Shown here piece by piece: positions 34,265 to 44,959 of a stretch of DNA of 64,000 nucleotides. The stretch comes from Spirometra erinaceieuropaei. Its lineage: Eukaryota > Platyhelminthes > Cestoda > Diphyllobothriidea > Diphyllobothriidae. The number at the start of each line of letters is the position of its first letter. Position 1 is the stretch's first letter. A program made the position numbers and the translations under genes. The notes below the pieces were generated by a model. The model saw nothing but the letters and a program-made list of their open reading frames with translations, did no database searches and was not told the DNA's origin. The stretch covers positions 155,645 to 219,644 of the forward strand of contig CACRXP010000405.1 in assembly GCA_902702965.1 (NCBI GenBank), read 5' to 3'.

Positions 34265-34940
34265 AGAAGTAGAAGCGACAGCTGGAACAAGGGCTTTATT
34301 CGCCTGACGTTTCGGATGCTCACTTGAACCGAACATCGGAGGCAGTGGCAGAAACGGGTGACTCAGGCACAGGAAGTTGCAGTATTTATAGGATGCAGTC
34401 GCTATGCTGCCGCATACCTATAGCAATTAACCGCGCTCCCCTTCATCAAGAATTCTTGCCCGCTGGTGCGATAATGGCTTAACGGCCGGCCTGTAAATTG
34501 TTAATTCATAGGTATTTTGGCAGATTTTAAATAATTTATATTGACCCAAATGTGACATACTCGGCGCCTCGGTGGGATTCGAACCCACGCAGTAAGAGGA
34601 AGGCTTTAGTACAGCCAACGCTCTAACCACTTGAGCTACGAGGCCCCGCCGGACGACGTGAGTTTAATTGTTAAATGCTGAAATCTCATCACCCGTGTTG
34701 GATGCTGGCGCGATGATTGCTCGGCCATCTGGCTCACTGGCCTGCGCGCTCCCCGAGTGGTCAATTGCTTTGGCCAGCCTATGCCTCAGCGCGGAATATG
34801 GAATGGGGATGTCGTTGCACTTGTTGATAGACTGGGGTCCCGTGAAACACGACGCGAGCAAGTCGCGGCTCACGCGATTATCACCTCTCGCGAGAATTTC
34901 GGCCTGGAACTCGCATGTTCGCTTGTATCTATCAGGTTTT
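34265..34940 (-). pseudogene. Penelope-like element 3' part, interrupted by a SINE
   Basis: The minus strand gives AEILARGDNRVSRDLL, then CFTGPQSINKCND, then IPIPYSALRHRL, the C-terminal end of a Penelope GIY-YIG endonuclease. The same peptide is encoded at 44090-44256. It runs on into an untranslated tail with CCTATAAATACTGCAAC at about 34380 and a degraded ribozyme-like block at 34306-34339 (CCGATGT instead of CTGATGA, GAAACGTC kept). A 161-bp SINE splits the tail at 34505-34665. The RT part is absent. Confidence 0.8.
34505..34665 (-). mobile_element. tRNA-derived SINE insertion with 9-bp target duplication
   Basis: AATTGTTAA occurs at 34496-34504 and again at 34666-34674, exactly bracketing 161 bp. 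On the minus strand the insert starts AAACTCACGTCGTCC, has box A-like CTCGTAGCTCAAGTGGTTAG and box B GTGGGTTCGAATCCCAC, and ends CTGCCAAAATACCTATGAA. The empty-site equivalent is visible in the 44090-44620 copy around 44360-44400. This fixes the true ends of the SINE family. Confidence 0.9.
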
Positions 34941-34944
34941 TAAA

Positions 34945-35950
34945 CCGTGGTCTTCTCTTTTCTTTCCGAAGCCACTTTGATCCTAGGTCTCAGGACATTT
35001 TAAGCCAGTCATTTCTAACACTTCCAGCATTGTGTGCCGTTAAGTAAGTTTGAAATAGGCATAAACAGCAGAATTCAATTCTACAGATAAAATTCGTGAC
35101 ATCTTATCAAATACCATCTTTTGCTGCACAACGTGGACAGCAAATAATGATTTCACAACAATCGAAACCTAGGCCAGTTTTGTACTTGCCTTCATGGCTT
35201 TAAAGTCGGACAACAAAATCCCCTATTCTTCTGTCAATTAAGACCTTGATAGTGGTCACTTTGTTGACTTAAAACTTCCTTCTGAGAACTTGTTTCGGAC
35301 ACTACCATCCGGAAGCACTCTACCCACAAAGGAAGCAACCGGGCTTGTGCAACCATCTGATCAACCTGAACTCCCCATGAAAACCCCCTTTGGCTTGATT
35401 TGTACACCGCCCTTGCACATTAGCGTGTCTTTCTCCTTCATCTACCGTGGTTTGTTTAAGCGACCCCTCTTTTATCGATTAGGCCGTGTGCACTGACCTA
35501 TGAACTCGCTGTTTTCGCAGTGATTTATGAGCAACATAAACTTGCTGTATACTTTGACAGGTAGCGGTTGATAGGCCGCCGCGAAATTTAATGGCACCAT
35601 CGACTTATGCTGTTTATATCGGTGGCATGAAAGCTGGATGCTTCAAAGCACTAAATGCACAAAAACGAGCTAGTCGGCCTTGATATGAGGGATGGATTTC
35701 TTTCTTCACTGCCTCGACCTTTTGCGGGATTTTGGACAGACCAGATATTCTCTTTCTTTCTGAGCCATTATGTCGATGTCTCCAACAAAATGCCGTCACC
35801 AACGGCGTTCCATAACAAAAATTCCAAAAACTCTGTGGTTTTCAAAAAAACGAGCTGCTGACGATCGCATTTGAAAAGACTGTACCTGCGCATTTATGAA
35901 TGTCACGTTTAATCCAAGGTACAGGGCAGAATTGTGATTTTTTCGTACTT
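34945..35950. other. No gene supported
   Basis: Frames at 35290-35496 and, on both strands, at 35614-35861 show no known domain. I recognise no repeat from elsewhere in the window. Confidence 0.3.
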
Positions 35951-37605
35951 ACAGTAGGTGGGCTAACTCATGAAATGTCAACTTTTTTGATGCTTGCATG
36001 ATTTTGAATCTTGACCTGCCATTACACTTGTATTTAGGGTTTCCAAGCCAAAACCCGTATATTTTCCGCGTACGGAAAACCATGCATTTATCTGTGGTAT
36101 AAAGAGGATACCATATGGGCGTTCATAAAATTTAGCAGTGGATTTGATCCATATTGTTAACTTTACAAGCCACATTGGTAAATGCAGAGACATGACCTTT
36201 CATGAACGGCCATTTCATGGTAGTAAAAAAGTCTCACAATTAGAAACTTTTTTAAAACCAGATTATACCCTTCCTTAGAGTATGAAATTGGAAGAAGACG
36301 TAATATTCTACCGAATGAGCAAAAGAATGAATATTTTTATATATGTTTTCCATGAAGTCGAATTGAATTTTTGGGGTTATCGAAAATCAATGAGAAAGAT
36401 GCATGTTACGCATGTAGTCATTTTCTACAGAGTATAGTTTTTGCATGCAGTCGGAAAGAAGTTCTTTCGAAAGCCGGCCTCCTGAGGTAACTGCATTATC
36501 ATAGGAGTATGCTGCACGATGATCAATTTTAAAACCCAAATTAAGTAATATTTCCGAGGTTAGATCGCAGTTGGTATCAAGGAATGGGGAGGCAGACAGC
36601 GAGGTCCCTGTCTTACGGGAATGGTGGGAAAGGGGGTTATGTGGGTGGGCCAAGTGTAAGTGCTGGTGGAGGAATGCTGGAGTATTTGGGAAAAAAATAA
36701 TTACCAAAAAGAGCGTAGGGGAAGTTTTGGTAAGGTAAGCCGTAAATCTTAATCCCAACGAAACCTCATACGGCAAACCCAACTCTAAGATTTCACAGTC
36801 TTTCTGGAAAACACTAAGTCTAACCCTAACCCTCACCCTAACCACAAAAGTAAACCCTAGCCTTAAACTAAATCTTAAGCTTAACCCTAACCTTAACCAT
36901 AACCTTAACCTCAACCCTAAGCTTAAACTTAATCCTAACCTTAAACTTCACATTAACCCTAAACTTAATACTGACCTGAACCCGTAGCTTAACGCGAACC
37001 TCAACCCTAAACTTCACCTTAAACTTAAACTTAACCCTAAACTTTAGCCTAACCTTAATCCTAACCATATCCTCAACCTCAAACCTAAACTTAAGCTTGA
37101 CCCTAAACTTAACCATAACTCTAACCTGAACCCTAAACTTCAACTTAATCTTAACCTTTATCCTAACCTTAACCATAACCCTAACCTTAACCATAACCCT
37201 AACCTTAACCGTAACGCTTACCTTAACCGTTAATCATTATTCGTTAACTGTCAACTCTAACTCTGAAGCCGAAGCCCAACCCTAAAGCCAAACATAAACT
37301 CTAATCCTAACACTCAAGCCAGAACCTATAACGCTAATCCTAATCCGCAAAATTAACCTACGCCTAACCGTAGCCCTCACTAAACCCAGAAGCCTGACCG
37401 AAACGGCTGTCCGACCTCATGAAGTAGAAGCACACCAACTGATAACCAGTTTCCTAGACAAGGTAAACACACCTACTGATAACAAGTAAATACGTCGACA
37501 GTATCAACGTACAGTGTCTGACTACCAACCGCGATCTTACCCCTGTCGAAACGAAAACGCATTACAGGATTTCGGTTGACATTTCATGTGTTAGCCCACC
37601 TACTG
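35951..37605. mobile_element. Family A foldback element split by a nested insertion
   Basis: The left end CAGTAGGTGGGCTAACTCAT at 35951 follows TA, and the right end GTTAGCCCACCTACTG ends at 37605 before TA. The first arm has lost about 350 bases just after the end sequence (the terminus runs directly into TTTTTGATGCTTGC). The right arm is interrupted at about 36557 and resumes at 37542 with TCGAAACGAAAACGC. The nested element is described separately. The minus frame 36387-36914 is a chance product across both. Confidence 0.8.
36558..37541. mobile_element. Inverted-repeat element carrying a telomere-like array (nested)
   Basis: It begins GGTTAGATCGCAGTTGGTA. Its right end, inverted, reads GGTAAGATCGCGGTTGGTA. 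Between them 36815-37230 is a long array of degenerate CCCTAA/CCTTAA units with six-base rhythm, followed by a CTCTAACTCTGAAGCC block. The minus open frame 36868-37194, rich in Lys, Val, Arg and Phe, is the translation of this array and not a protein gene. Other inverted-repeat elements with the same kind of cargo are at 46519, 47867, 51110 and 53147. Confidence 0.75.
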
Positions 37606-37638
37606 TATTATTACACGCACACGTTTGTAAGTTCTCGT

Positions 37639-37932
37639 ATGGTGTTTATTGTCGCCAGCTCAGCGTGTACGTTTCTCCTTCCTGTGCTGCCCCCTTTAGC
37701 ACTTATTTGCCTCCTGTTGTTACTATTACTTTCAGATACCAGACGGTCAAAGAGGGAGAAGGAGCCAATGAGGGAGATACTGATACCTAGTCTGCCAGGA
37801 AACTATGCATTTGGAGGAAATCATACAAAGCATCTGTTCAAGAATACCTTCCGCTCTCTCTCTCTCCATCGTGACCCCGTGGGCAGCGCCCGATTAACTG
37901 CAAATCCCAATCCCACTCCGCTGGCCTGGTGA
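37639..37932 (+). CDS. Possible exon of an unrecognised membrane protein
   Basis: The open frame from ATG at 37639 encodes MVFIVASSACTFLLPVLPPL then ALICLLLLLLLSDTRRSKRE and continues with EPMREILIPSLPGNYAFGGN to a stop at 37932. One membrane segment is followed by a basic stretch, as in a single-pass protein with its C-tail inside. AATAAA lies at 37999, about 65 bases after the stop. The pyrimidine-rich CTATTACTTTCAG at 37734 could instead be a splice acceptor, making the Leu run intronic. The upstream limit is the end of the foldback element at 37605. No family is recognised. Confidence 0.3.
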   Translation: MVFIVASSACTFLLPVLPPLALICLLLLLLLSDTRRSKREKEPMREILIPSLPGNYAFGGNHTKHLFKNTFRSLSLHRDPVGSARLTANPNPTPLAW

Positions 37933-38058
37933 CCACTTCTGCAGGTGTTAAGCCTGTCCATCCGTGCCTTTAAATACCCCAGTGATTTTTGCTAACAAAA
38001 TAAATTTTGGCACATGCCCCGAAAACGGCCTTTTCAGAGCACAGTCCGCGGGGGCTTG

Positions 38059-38640
38059 TTATTCTTCTCTTAACAAAACAAGGACTGTCACATTGCGGGA
38101 AAAAGATATTTTCGTCCCATAACGGGGTGGGACTGGCTCACAGCACGCGTCTACCGTGCCATCCATGTACCAGCGCCAAAATGCAGGTTCATAGTGGTCG
38201 AAGGCGACTTTTTCCAGTTCCTGCAGGACTAGTTCTGCAACCTGGCTGGATATCGACGAACCCATCGTCGTTCCTTTGATCTGCTCGTATGTTCTGCCAT
38301 TGAAAGTGAAGAAGGTTTGTTGACAGAAAACAAACAGTTGCAATAAGTGGTCGATTTTTAGGGGTCTGTTCGTTTCGTCTTAATTCACTTCGAGTCGTTT
38401 GCGAAGAACGTCGCGTGCCAGGTCCGGTGGGATGGACGTGAAGAATGAAACTACGTCAAAGGACACCATAATCTGATCCGGTCGGACAACTTTTCCTCGG
38501 ATGTCGTCCAGGAATTGGGAGACCGAATTGATGGAGGTCCTCGAGCCTTCTCGTAGAAAGTTAAGTTTTCGGGCCATCCACTTGGATAGATTGCAAGTGA
38601 GGCTGCCTTTCAAGTCAACGATTGGTCGAAGGGGACTGCC
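38059..38640 (-). pseudogene. Penelope-like reverse transcriptase fragment
   Basis: From 38640 downward the frame reads PLRPIVDLKGSLTCNLSKW, then MVSFDVVSFFTSIPPDLARD (motif A). An in-frame TAA lies at 38380. It continues FTFNGRTYEQIKGTTMGSSI and WRWYMDGTV. YMDG stands where the catalytic YVDD belongs, so one active-site Asp is lost. Homology ends near 38150 in a frameshift. The rest of the element is not downstream; a GIY-YIG piece lies on the opposite strand right at the start of this fragment. Confidence 0.85.
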
Positions 38641-38900
38641 CTCGCCTCCGCACAGGACAGACCGGACGACGACTTAGCTCACGAATAACGGAGCACAAAC
38701 GGGCGGTCCGGAGAGGCGACCCGTTGTCTCAGGTCGCCACTCACACCCTGGAGGAAGGCCACGAATTCAACTTCGCGAGCACGAGGATAGTAGCGCGGGC
38801 CAACAATAAGACAGGGCGAGAAGTGTTAGAGGCCTGGGTGTCTGACACCAACTCTATCAACGGCATACCCTCCCTGCTATCACGCGCTCCGTTCCCGCGG
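38637..38900 (+). pseudogene. Penelope-like GIY-YIG endonuclease fragment
   Basis: The plus frame reads RTGQTGRRLSSRITEHKRAV, then DPLSQVATHTLEEGHEFNF, then NKTGREVLEAWVSDTNSIN. These match the distal half of the endonuclease that normally follows the Penelope RT. The first GIY/YIG residues are missing. It abuts the RT fragment head to head at about 38637, so the element was broken and rearranged. Similarity ends by 38900. Confidence 0.8.
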
Positions 38901-39279
38901 CCAAGAGGCGAGACCCAATTTCCAGCCAAGGGTGCACGCAGTCACGCACTGTGAGACGGCGTGGGACTCAACTTATCGCGAATACCACCCTCTGCACTCA
39001 TATCTCCCCCCTTCATGGCTTGACTACGAAAACTGCTCATTTGATGTAGCATTCTCGCAGTCACTGACGATGGCCTCCTGTACGAGACCAAAAGCTCAGA
39101 CTAATACACCTACTGTCCCAGAGATCGTGTGTTCATCTTCTTTACTTTTATAGCTATCTGTGGCGCACTTTAAACGTGAGGCGCGCCAGCCGCGGCGTCC
39201 AATGTCATCCTCCCCAGGGCTGACGATCAGGTTGCAATGACTTCCTATTAACGTAGGCTACATGACACTTCCACTTACA

Positions 39280-39530
39280 CGAGGCCCGAGTCTGGCACGC
39301 GTAGTGGGCTCCATATCGTAGGTGGCACGCGCTGACCGACTGGGTAGTTTTGACCGGCGCGACACCCGAGCCTACCTTTGGTCAGGATGGGTAAAGAAGG
39401 GCAGGGTGCGGTAGATGCTGTGAAAGACTGCCTCACCATAAGGAAGTTCCTGGACAAGTCGCCGGTGCCCGCCCACCCTCCGGTACACGCGGTGAGGGTC
39501 TCCCTTGCGGCGCTCGAACTGTCGTCGTCG
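39280..39530 (+). repeat. SINE-like repeat (GCGGTAGATGC family)
   Basis: It has GGCACGCGTAGTGGGC at 39295, then GGGCAGGGTGCGGTAGATGC, and ends with a GTACACGCGGTGAGGGTCTC block, like the 22495-22690 and 24170-24680 copies. The stretch 38960-39279 before it holds nothing recognisable. Confidence 0.6.
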
Positions 39531-39729
39531 CTTCGGGGGAATGCGTATATCACTTCGATTTTTACTCCGCCACCTCCATCGCATTTTGCCCATAAAGTAG
39601 ACACACGTTTTGGTTGTTTAGGCTATCATTGTCAGCATTTATGCTAATTTGGTCGGTTCCAGATATTACGGTAAGCATTGCCAATGTCCACTAGGGTTTG
39701 CTTGGAGGTGACAGGGGAGACCAACCGTA

Positions 39730-40696
39730 CTGTGCGTGACTGGTCTCATGAAATTTTGGCCAAAATTCCGAAATGTGTTTTTGATTAGGAAGGATTACTT
39801 AAGGGCAGTTGTAGTACTGATTATCTTGCGACATAATCCTATAATATTTCGGACTCGGTAGGATGTTAGCTCTTGAATGCACTGCTTTTTAATCTCCTGT
39901 AAAAACCGTACTCCGTAAAAGATGGCTGATTAAGTAGCATGCATTTTTCACGCTGGTTTTCGATGGTCCCGCGAATTCACATATATTTTATAGAATGCAC
40001 GAACAAAAATATGCTTTCTTTCAGTCATTTGATAGCGAATCACGTCATCTTTATTTTTTTATACTCGAAGAAGGCGTATAGTTAGGTTTTAAAAACGTTT
40101 TCTAATTGCCGAATAATTTGGAGCCTGATCAGTCGTTATATTAGCGCCTAGTAATTTCTGTCCGCGAAAAGAAAATCACATATTCTTCTATGCCTTTAAA
40201 AAAGATACCATATTGAGTCCATAAAATTTTGCAATGGATGTGGACCATGTTGTACATTTTACGAGGAGTAGTGGCAAACGGAGAGGTGCAATGCTGTATG
40301 AATGGACACAGCACGGTCTTAAACATCTCGTAATTAGAAACCGTTTTAAAATCTAATTATTCGTATTCTTCGAGTACAATAAATAAAGACGGCGTGATTT
40401 GCTATCAAAGAAAGCATATTTTGTACGTGCATTCTATAAAATATATGTGAATTCGCGAGAGCATCGAAAATCAGTGTGAAAAATGCATGCTACTTAATTA
40501 GTCATCTTTTACCGACTACGGTTTTACAGGACATTGAAAAGCAGTGCATTCAAAAGCTAACATCCTACCGAGTCCGAAATATTATAGAATTATGTCGTAA
40601 GATAATCAGTACTACAACTGCGCTTAAGTAATCCTTCCTAATCGAAAACGCATTTCAGAATTTTGGCCAACATTTCATGAGATCGGTCACGCACTG
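39730..40696. mobile_element. Family B foldback element
   Basis: Ends CTGTGCGTGACTGGTCTCAT and its inverted partner ATGAGATCGGTCACGCACTG are flanked by TA at 39728-39729 and 40697-40698. The arms mirror each other (GATTAGGAAGGATTACTTAA; ATATTTCGGACTCGGTAGGA). It is the sister of 19791-20784, about 967 bp, and non-coding. Sequence from 40697 to 41211 shows no gene. Confidence 0.85.
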
Positions 40697-41211
40697 TACA
40701 ATGGTTCACCGCGGTCGCATTGTCGTTATACCTTCTTGCTTTGTGACCATCGCATAGACATGGGGTTGTGTACGTCGGCTCTCAACCACTCTTGACGATG
40801 GCGAAGCTGCATAATGCAAAACATGGTGTAAAGGCCAAGAAAAGTACTAGAGTAGTTTTACCTTCGTTTCGATCAATAACGAGTTCGCAGTTGGCTCACA
40901 ACTTTCCAAGCCACGACTTAAAACGCGCTGTGATGGTTTAAACTGTTACCACAGTGAACACTGCTTTGCGTAAGGACAGAGTATGTGACTCCACCTAGGT
41001 GGCACACATCAGGTCATCGAGGCATATTGCGTCATCGACTTTTTATAATTGACACTTCCGCGCTCCCTTAACTAGATGGAAATGTAATCTACTTCTTTTT
41101 TGAAAATAAACTGCAAGAACTGCGAAAAATGCACAGCTTTTGCTTGCACTGTTAGATATCTCATCATTCCTCAGGGATCGAGTTCCTGATACGTGTGCTC
41201 TTTTGTAAGTA

Positions 41212-43098
41212 CAGTTAGTGCCCTAACTCATAAAATGTGTGGGGATTTACGAATGCTTGCCGATCACTCGCAAACCGACACCATTTCATGAGTCCAATGT
41301 CTAGGTTAATTATTTACAAGTTTAAAAGAATTAAAAACATAAAAGAAATATCAAGGGAAGCCTTGCGCTGCTTAGAAATGCCGATTTGTTTTAGAAAGCG
41401 CAATAACCCGAAAACGTCAGAAATGGCTTTACTTTAGTAAACTTCGTGTTTAGATGTATAGAATGTATTCTCGTATCAAGACGTGGTAAATATGAATGTA
41501 GAAATAAAATAACGTCGAATAATAGTGTTTCAGTGACGTTTACATCTATATATCGTTTAATAATTACTGTGATTTCATACATGACGGTTTGTCAACTACC
41601 TGCATTCTGAGTGTAGATTGCAAACCAGTTTTCCAGGGATCCGTGTTACTCTTGACTCAGTTAAATTAAATGAGACAAGGTTTAACAGGAGAAACTGGAT
41701 TTTGCTTGATTTTACCGATGGAGACGTCGTAGGAACAAAAGGTTCCATAAGGTGACGTGCTGTGAGGCCGATCGGTGTCTAATAAAATTAAATAGAACTG
41801 ACAGGCGTAATCGTAAACATACCATTTTGTGTTTATAGAGAGAACTTTTCTTTCATTAAATTAATTAACACTTTTCCTTCGTTTTGGATTACGTTGAGTT
41901 TCAAATCGGCCTCGAAATCTTGCTGAATACTCCATGATTTCCAGTGTTTTCACGCAGTCGTCCATAAAGACAGATTCTGAACTACCTGTCTGTTTAGAAC
42001 TTTAAAATAAGATTATTCTTGAAGGCATTTACCAAATTAATAAATGTTTGGGCGCTCCTTTCCACAAAGATGACCGTTCGGGTCACATGTGAAGACTCAT
42101 TCAAACATCAAACTTAATTTTAGAGAAAAATGGCCGTCCACAACGAAAGTCAGCAAAGAATATGACTTTGATCAATAAGAAAACTTTCCTTAATAAGTTA
42201 CTTCGTTAGAAAGTGATTTATTACTGCACTCCGTTGACGGATCTCTGTTTACTTTGCATTTTTTCACGGTTAGTCCAAAACCTTTTGACATTTTTAGCCG
42301 TTTCTCTCAAGTTCCCAAACAATACTGTTTTTGTTTACCGTAAACGTAAGAACATGCCTTCCTCTGTACACTGAGGCCATTTCCACTGTTTTTGCTCGCT
42401 TTTAGACTCCGTTCCTTGATAATGTTGATTATATTGATATTTTGCTAAAACTACTAATGTTTTGCTCGTTCTCTTTCTGAATAAGTTACGCACAGAAGCT
42501 AAACTACACGACAAGTAATGTTTCATATGTTCAAAACTGGAAATGACCATTTGTTGGTGGTCATTTATGTGACATCAGGTAGAATTTTGTAAACGGCAAA
42601 ATAATGTCAGCCCATTTAAACGAAGGAATCCCTATCCGCATTATTACTGCACTTTAGGGCATTAAATCACACAGATCTACTAATTTGACATTTAGAGACT
42701 GATAAAACCTCTGGTTTTCTTAAAATAAGCTTTGTGTTAGCAGGTTGATTACCATGGTTAACATCGGGCAAAAATTGGGGTTAACATTCGGGTAAATCTG
42801 TTTATTAGAACGCTCGCGGGTAAATTACTATCCTTTCGATGAAAATGTCGATCACATGCGTAACCGGAGTCTAGGACATGTATTAGCATAGGAAAATGTA
42901 CAAATATATTCCAACGTACATTTTCGCTAAAATTTACCGATATTTTACTTGATATAATTACGTAACTACAGTTTATGAACATAAACAGGACATTTCACTG
43001 AAAGATGTGGAGGAACGAACAAAATGCGCGAAGTTAAAGACGTCTAGAAATTCCTTCATCAGTTTCCGTTATCAGGTTTCGTGAGATGGGTCGCGTAC
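41212..43098 (+). mobile_element. Family C inverted-repeat element, most complete copy
   Basis: It starts CAGTTAGTGCCCTAACTCAT and ends GAGATGGGTCGCGTACTG, flanked by TA at 41210-41211 and 43099-43100. The first part matches 2355-3466 (inverted) and 4006-4619. The last 290 bases match 5630-5927, including GTTTATTAGAACGCTCGC, the relict end of the RT frame. The middle (42330-42800) is unique. No open frame of note remains. The 1887-bp length and TA flanks resemble a DNA transposon derivative. The left and right ends are only about two-thirds identical in inverted alignment. Confidence 0.75.
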
Positions 43099-44089
43099 TG
43101 TAACTGTAGAGAAATTTAAGGCGAGGATGCAATAGGACCCCCCAATGGTTGCCTTCTATCGCGCTATCCTTTCCACCGTTTAGCCTTACCCATAAAACCC
43201 GTATTGCACAGTTAACTGGTTTTCCTTCCCTGAGTGCGGTCGTATACTGCGTCCTCTCCCTTACTCTCTCTCTCCACCTCACGTAACAGTGGATTGTCCA
43301 AAAATTTCGGCAAACCTGTGGCGAGAGTAGAGTGACTGGCTAACTTGACGTGAAATGCAAACTGAACCGATCGGACCGGACTTCACCAAGATGGTACACC
43401 TCGCACAGGCAGAAAAGTACATTTCCGCGTGTGATATTTCGTCTGCATCATTTGCTAACTTGGCAAATTGCATCGCACGACCATTGCATTAATTATGTGC
43501 GATGTCCGTTAATTTGGGCATACATGTAACAAATGGGCTTTAGTGTTGCTTGAGTGTGCGAAAAATATGATAGTGCGGGGGAACCTGAACAGCGCTGTAT
43601 AGCGGCCATTGTCCTCTATGCGCATAGAAATAGCTAGGGTCCCGCGCATAGGGATGTGCAACCAGGGTGAACTTGGCTGAGAAAATGCTGTTGCAGCGGG
43701 GTAGGCAAGGAGGCATACGCATTTGTTATGCCGGGGATGGGGGTGGTAGTGCTGTTTTGTATTGAGAGATGGGTCTGGTACGATGGCATTGTGGTGCATT
43801 GAGTGGAGACCCAATTAGGCCAGTCCAAGTCCTGGACGTTAGCCAAAACTTGCATATGTTTGTTATGGCTTCAAAGATCTTACCTTATTTAGTTAGGTCT
43901 GCTTCATAACGGTTCGTCTGGTTGTAGGTCGCGAAGGATGTTATGCAGGAAGTGGATTTTGACCTTCAACGGCGCCATTGACATTAACTGTACACGTTTG
44001 CACCTACATGCTTTAGATTTCGCCGCCGCTTCCCGCATCTCTTTGGTCCTGAGGAATGAGTTCCCAACTTAACAACTCTTCGCTGATTG
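43099..44089. other. No gene supported; PLE remnant may begin near 43960
   Basis: Several minus-strand frames (43034-43282, 43509-43855) overlap in different frames and have no known motif. The last 130 bases may be diverged upstream endonuclease sequence of the PLE remnant that follows. Confidence 0.3.
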
Positions 44090-44620
44090 AGGTCCCCAGA
44101 GTGTTTACGAGACCCGACCACACATTCAAGTCCGATGAGGCTGTAATTCTCGCTAGAGGCGATAATCGCGCGAGCCGTGATTTGCTTGCGTCATGCTTCA
44201 CGGGACACCAGTCTATCAACAAGTGCAACAACATCCCACTCCATATTCCGTACTGAGGCATAGTCTGGCCGAAGTAATTGATCCCTCGGAGAGCGCGCAG
44301 GCCGGTGAGTCAGATGACCGAGCACTCATCACGCCAACATCCAACACAGGTGATGAGATATCAGCAATTTACAACTTACACGCCGGTCGTTAAGCCATTA
44401 GCGCACCAGCGGACATGAATTCTTGATGAAGGGGAGCGCGGTTAATTACTATATGTATGTGGTAGCATAGCGATTGCATCCTATGAAATACTGCAACTTC
44501 CTGCGCACGAGTCACCCGTTTCTGCCACTTCCTCTGATGACGGGCTCAAGTTAGAACCCGAAACGTCGGGCCAATAAAGCCCTTGTTTCAGCGGTCGCTG
44601 CTTCTTCTTATCATCTAGTA
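44090..44620 (+). pseudogene. Penelope-like element 3' part with ribozyme-like tail
   Basis: The plus frame 44125-44256 reads KSDEAVILARGDNRASRDLL then CFTGHQSINKCNN, the C-terminal end of a Penelope GIY-YIG endonuclease. It is the sister of the 34265-34940 remnant but without the SINE. The tail has GCATCCTATGAAATACTGC (the TATAAA of sister copies mutated), then a hammerhead-like block and CAATAAAGCCCTTGTTTCAG. RT and upstream endonuclease sequence are absent or too decayed. Confidence 0.8.
44534..44567 (+). ncRNA. Hammerhead-ribozyme-like core in PLE tail
   Basis: CTGATGA at 44534-44540 is followed by C, then GGGCTC, a six-base loop, GAACCC, and GAAACGTC ending at 44567. GGGCTC and GAACCC pair in five of six positions as helix II. 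GAAACGTC contains the palindrome ACGT, which would leave helix III only two pairs, closable by dimer formation as proposed for Penelope hammerheads. The single extra base after CTGATGA is a departure from the consensus. Cleavage would fall after the C of GTC. Confidence 0.5.
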
Positions 44621-44959
44621 GCTGTTTTTTGTCGGCAGAGTCTACAAGGAGGCGCAGTGAGATTTCCGTTAGACTATCATTTAGACTGACGCTTCGTAAT
44701 TGGACCGATTTCAGAATACCGTAGGTGCTGAACACGTCCGCCCATTGCAGGATCAGAAGTCCCATGATTCTTATCAGTCAAATCACCCTCGGGTACATTT
44801 CGAAGGCGGCCTGGAAGTAGGTGGTTTATAGCCTCCTTTTACTTCGGAACAGTGTATAATTCGAACCAGTCCATCCTTGGACGCAGACGATCAATGTACA
44901 CAGGTTGTATACACCAGTCAAATTAGAAGAAACAAATTAGCCACAAGGATGCATTTTGG

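Noticed and set aside
36387..36914. 175-codon minus frame, one of the longest in the window
   Set aside because: It spans the junction of a foldback element arm and a nested telomere-array element, so it is a chance frame in repeats.
36868..37194. 108-codon minus frame rich in Lys, Val, Arg and Phe
   Set aside because: It is the translation of a six-base telomere-like array, and all frames of such an array tend to stay open. Not a protein gene.
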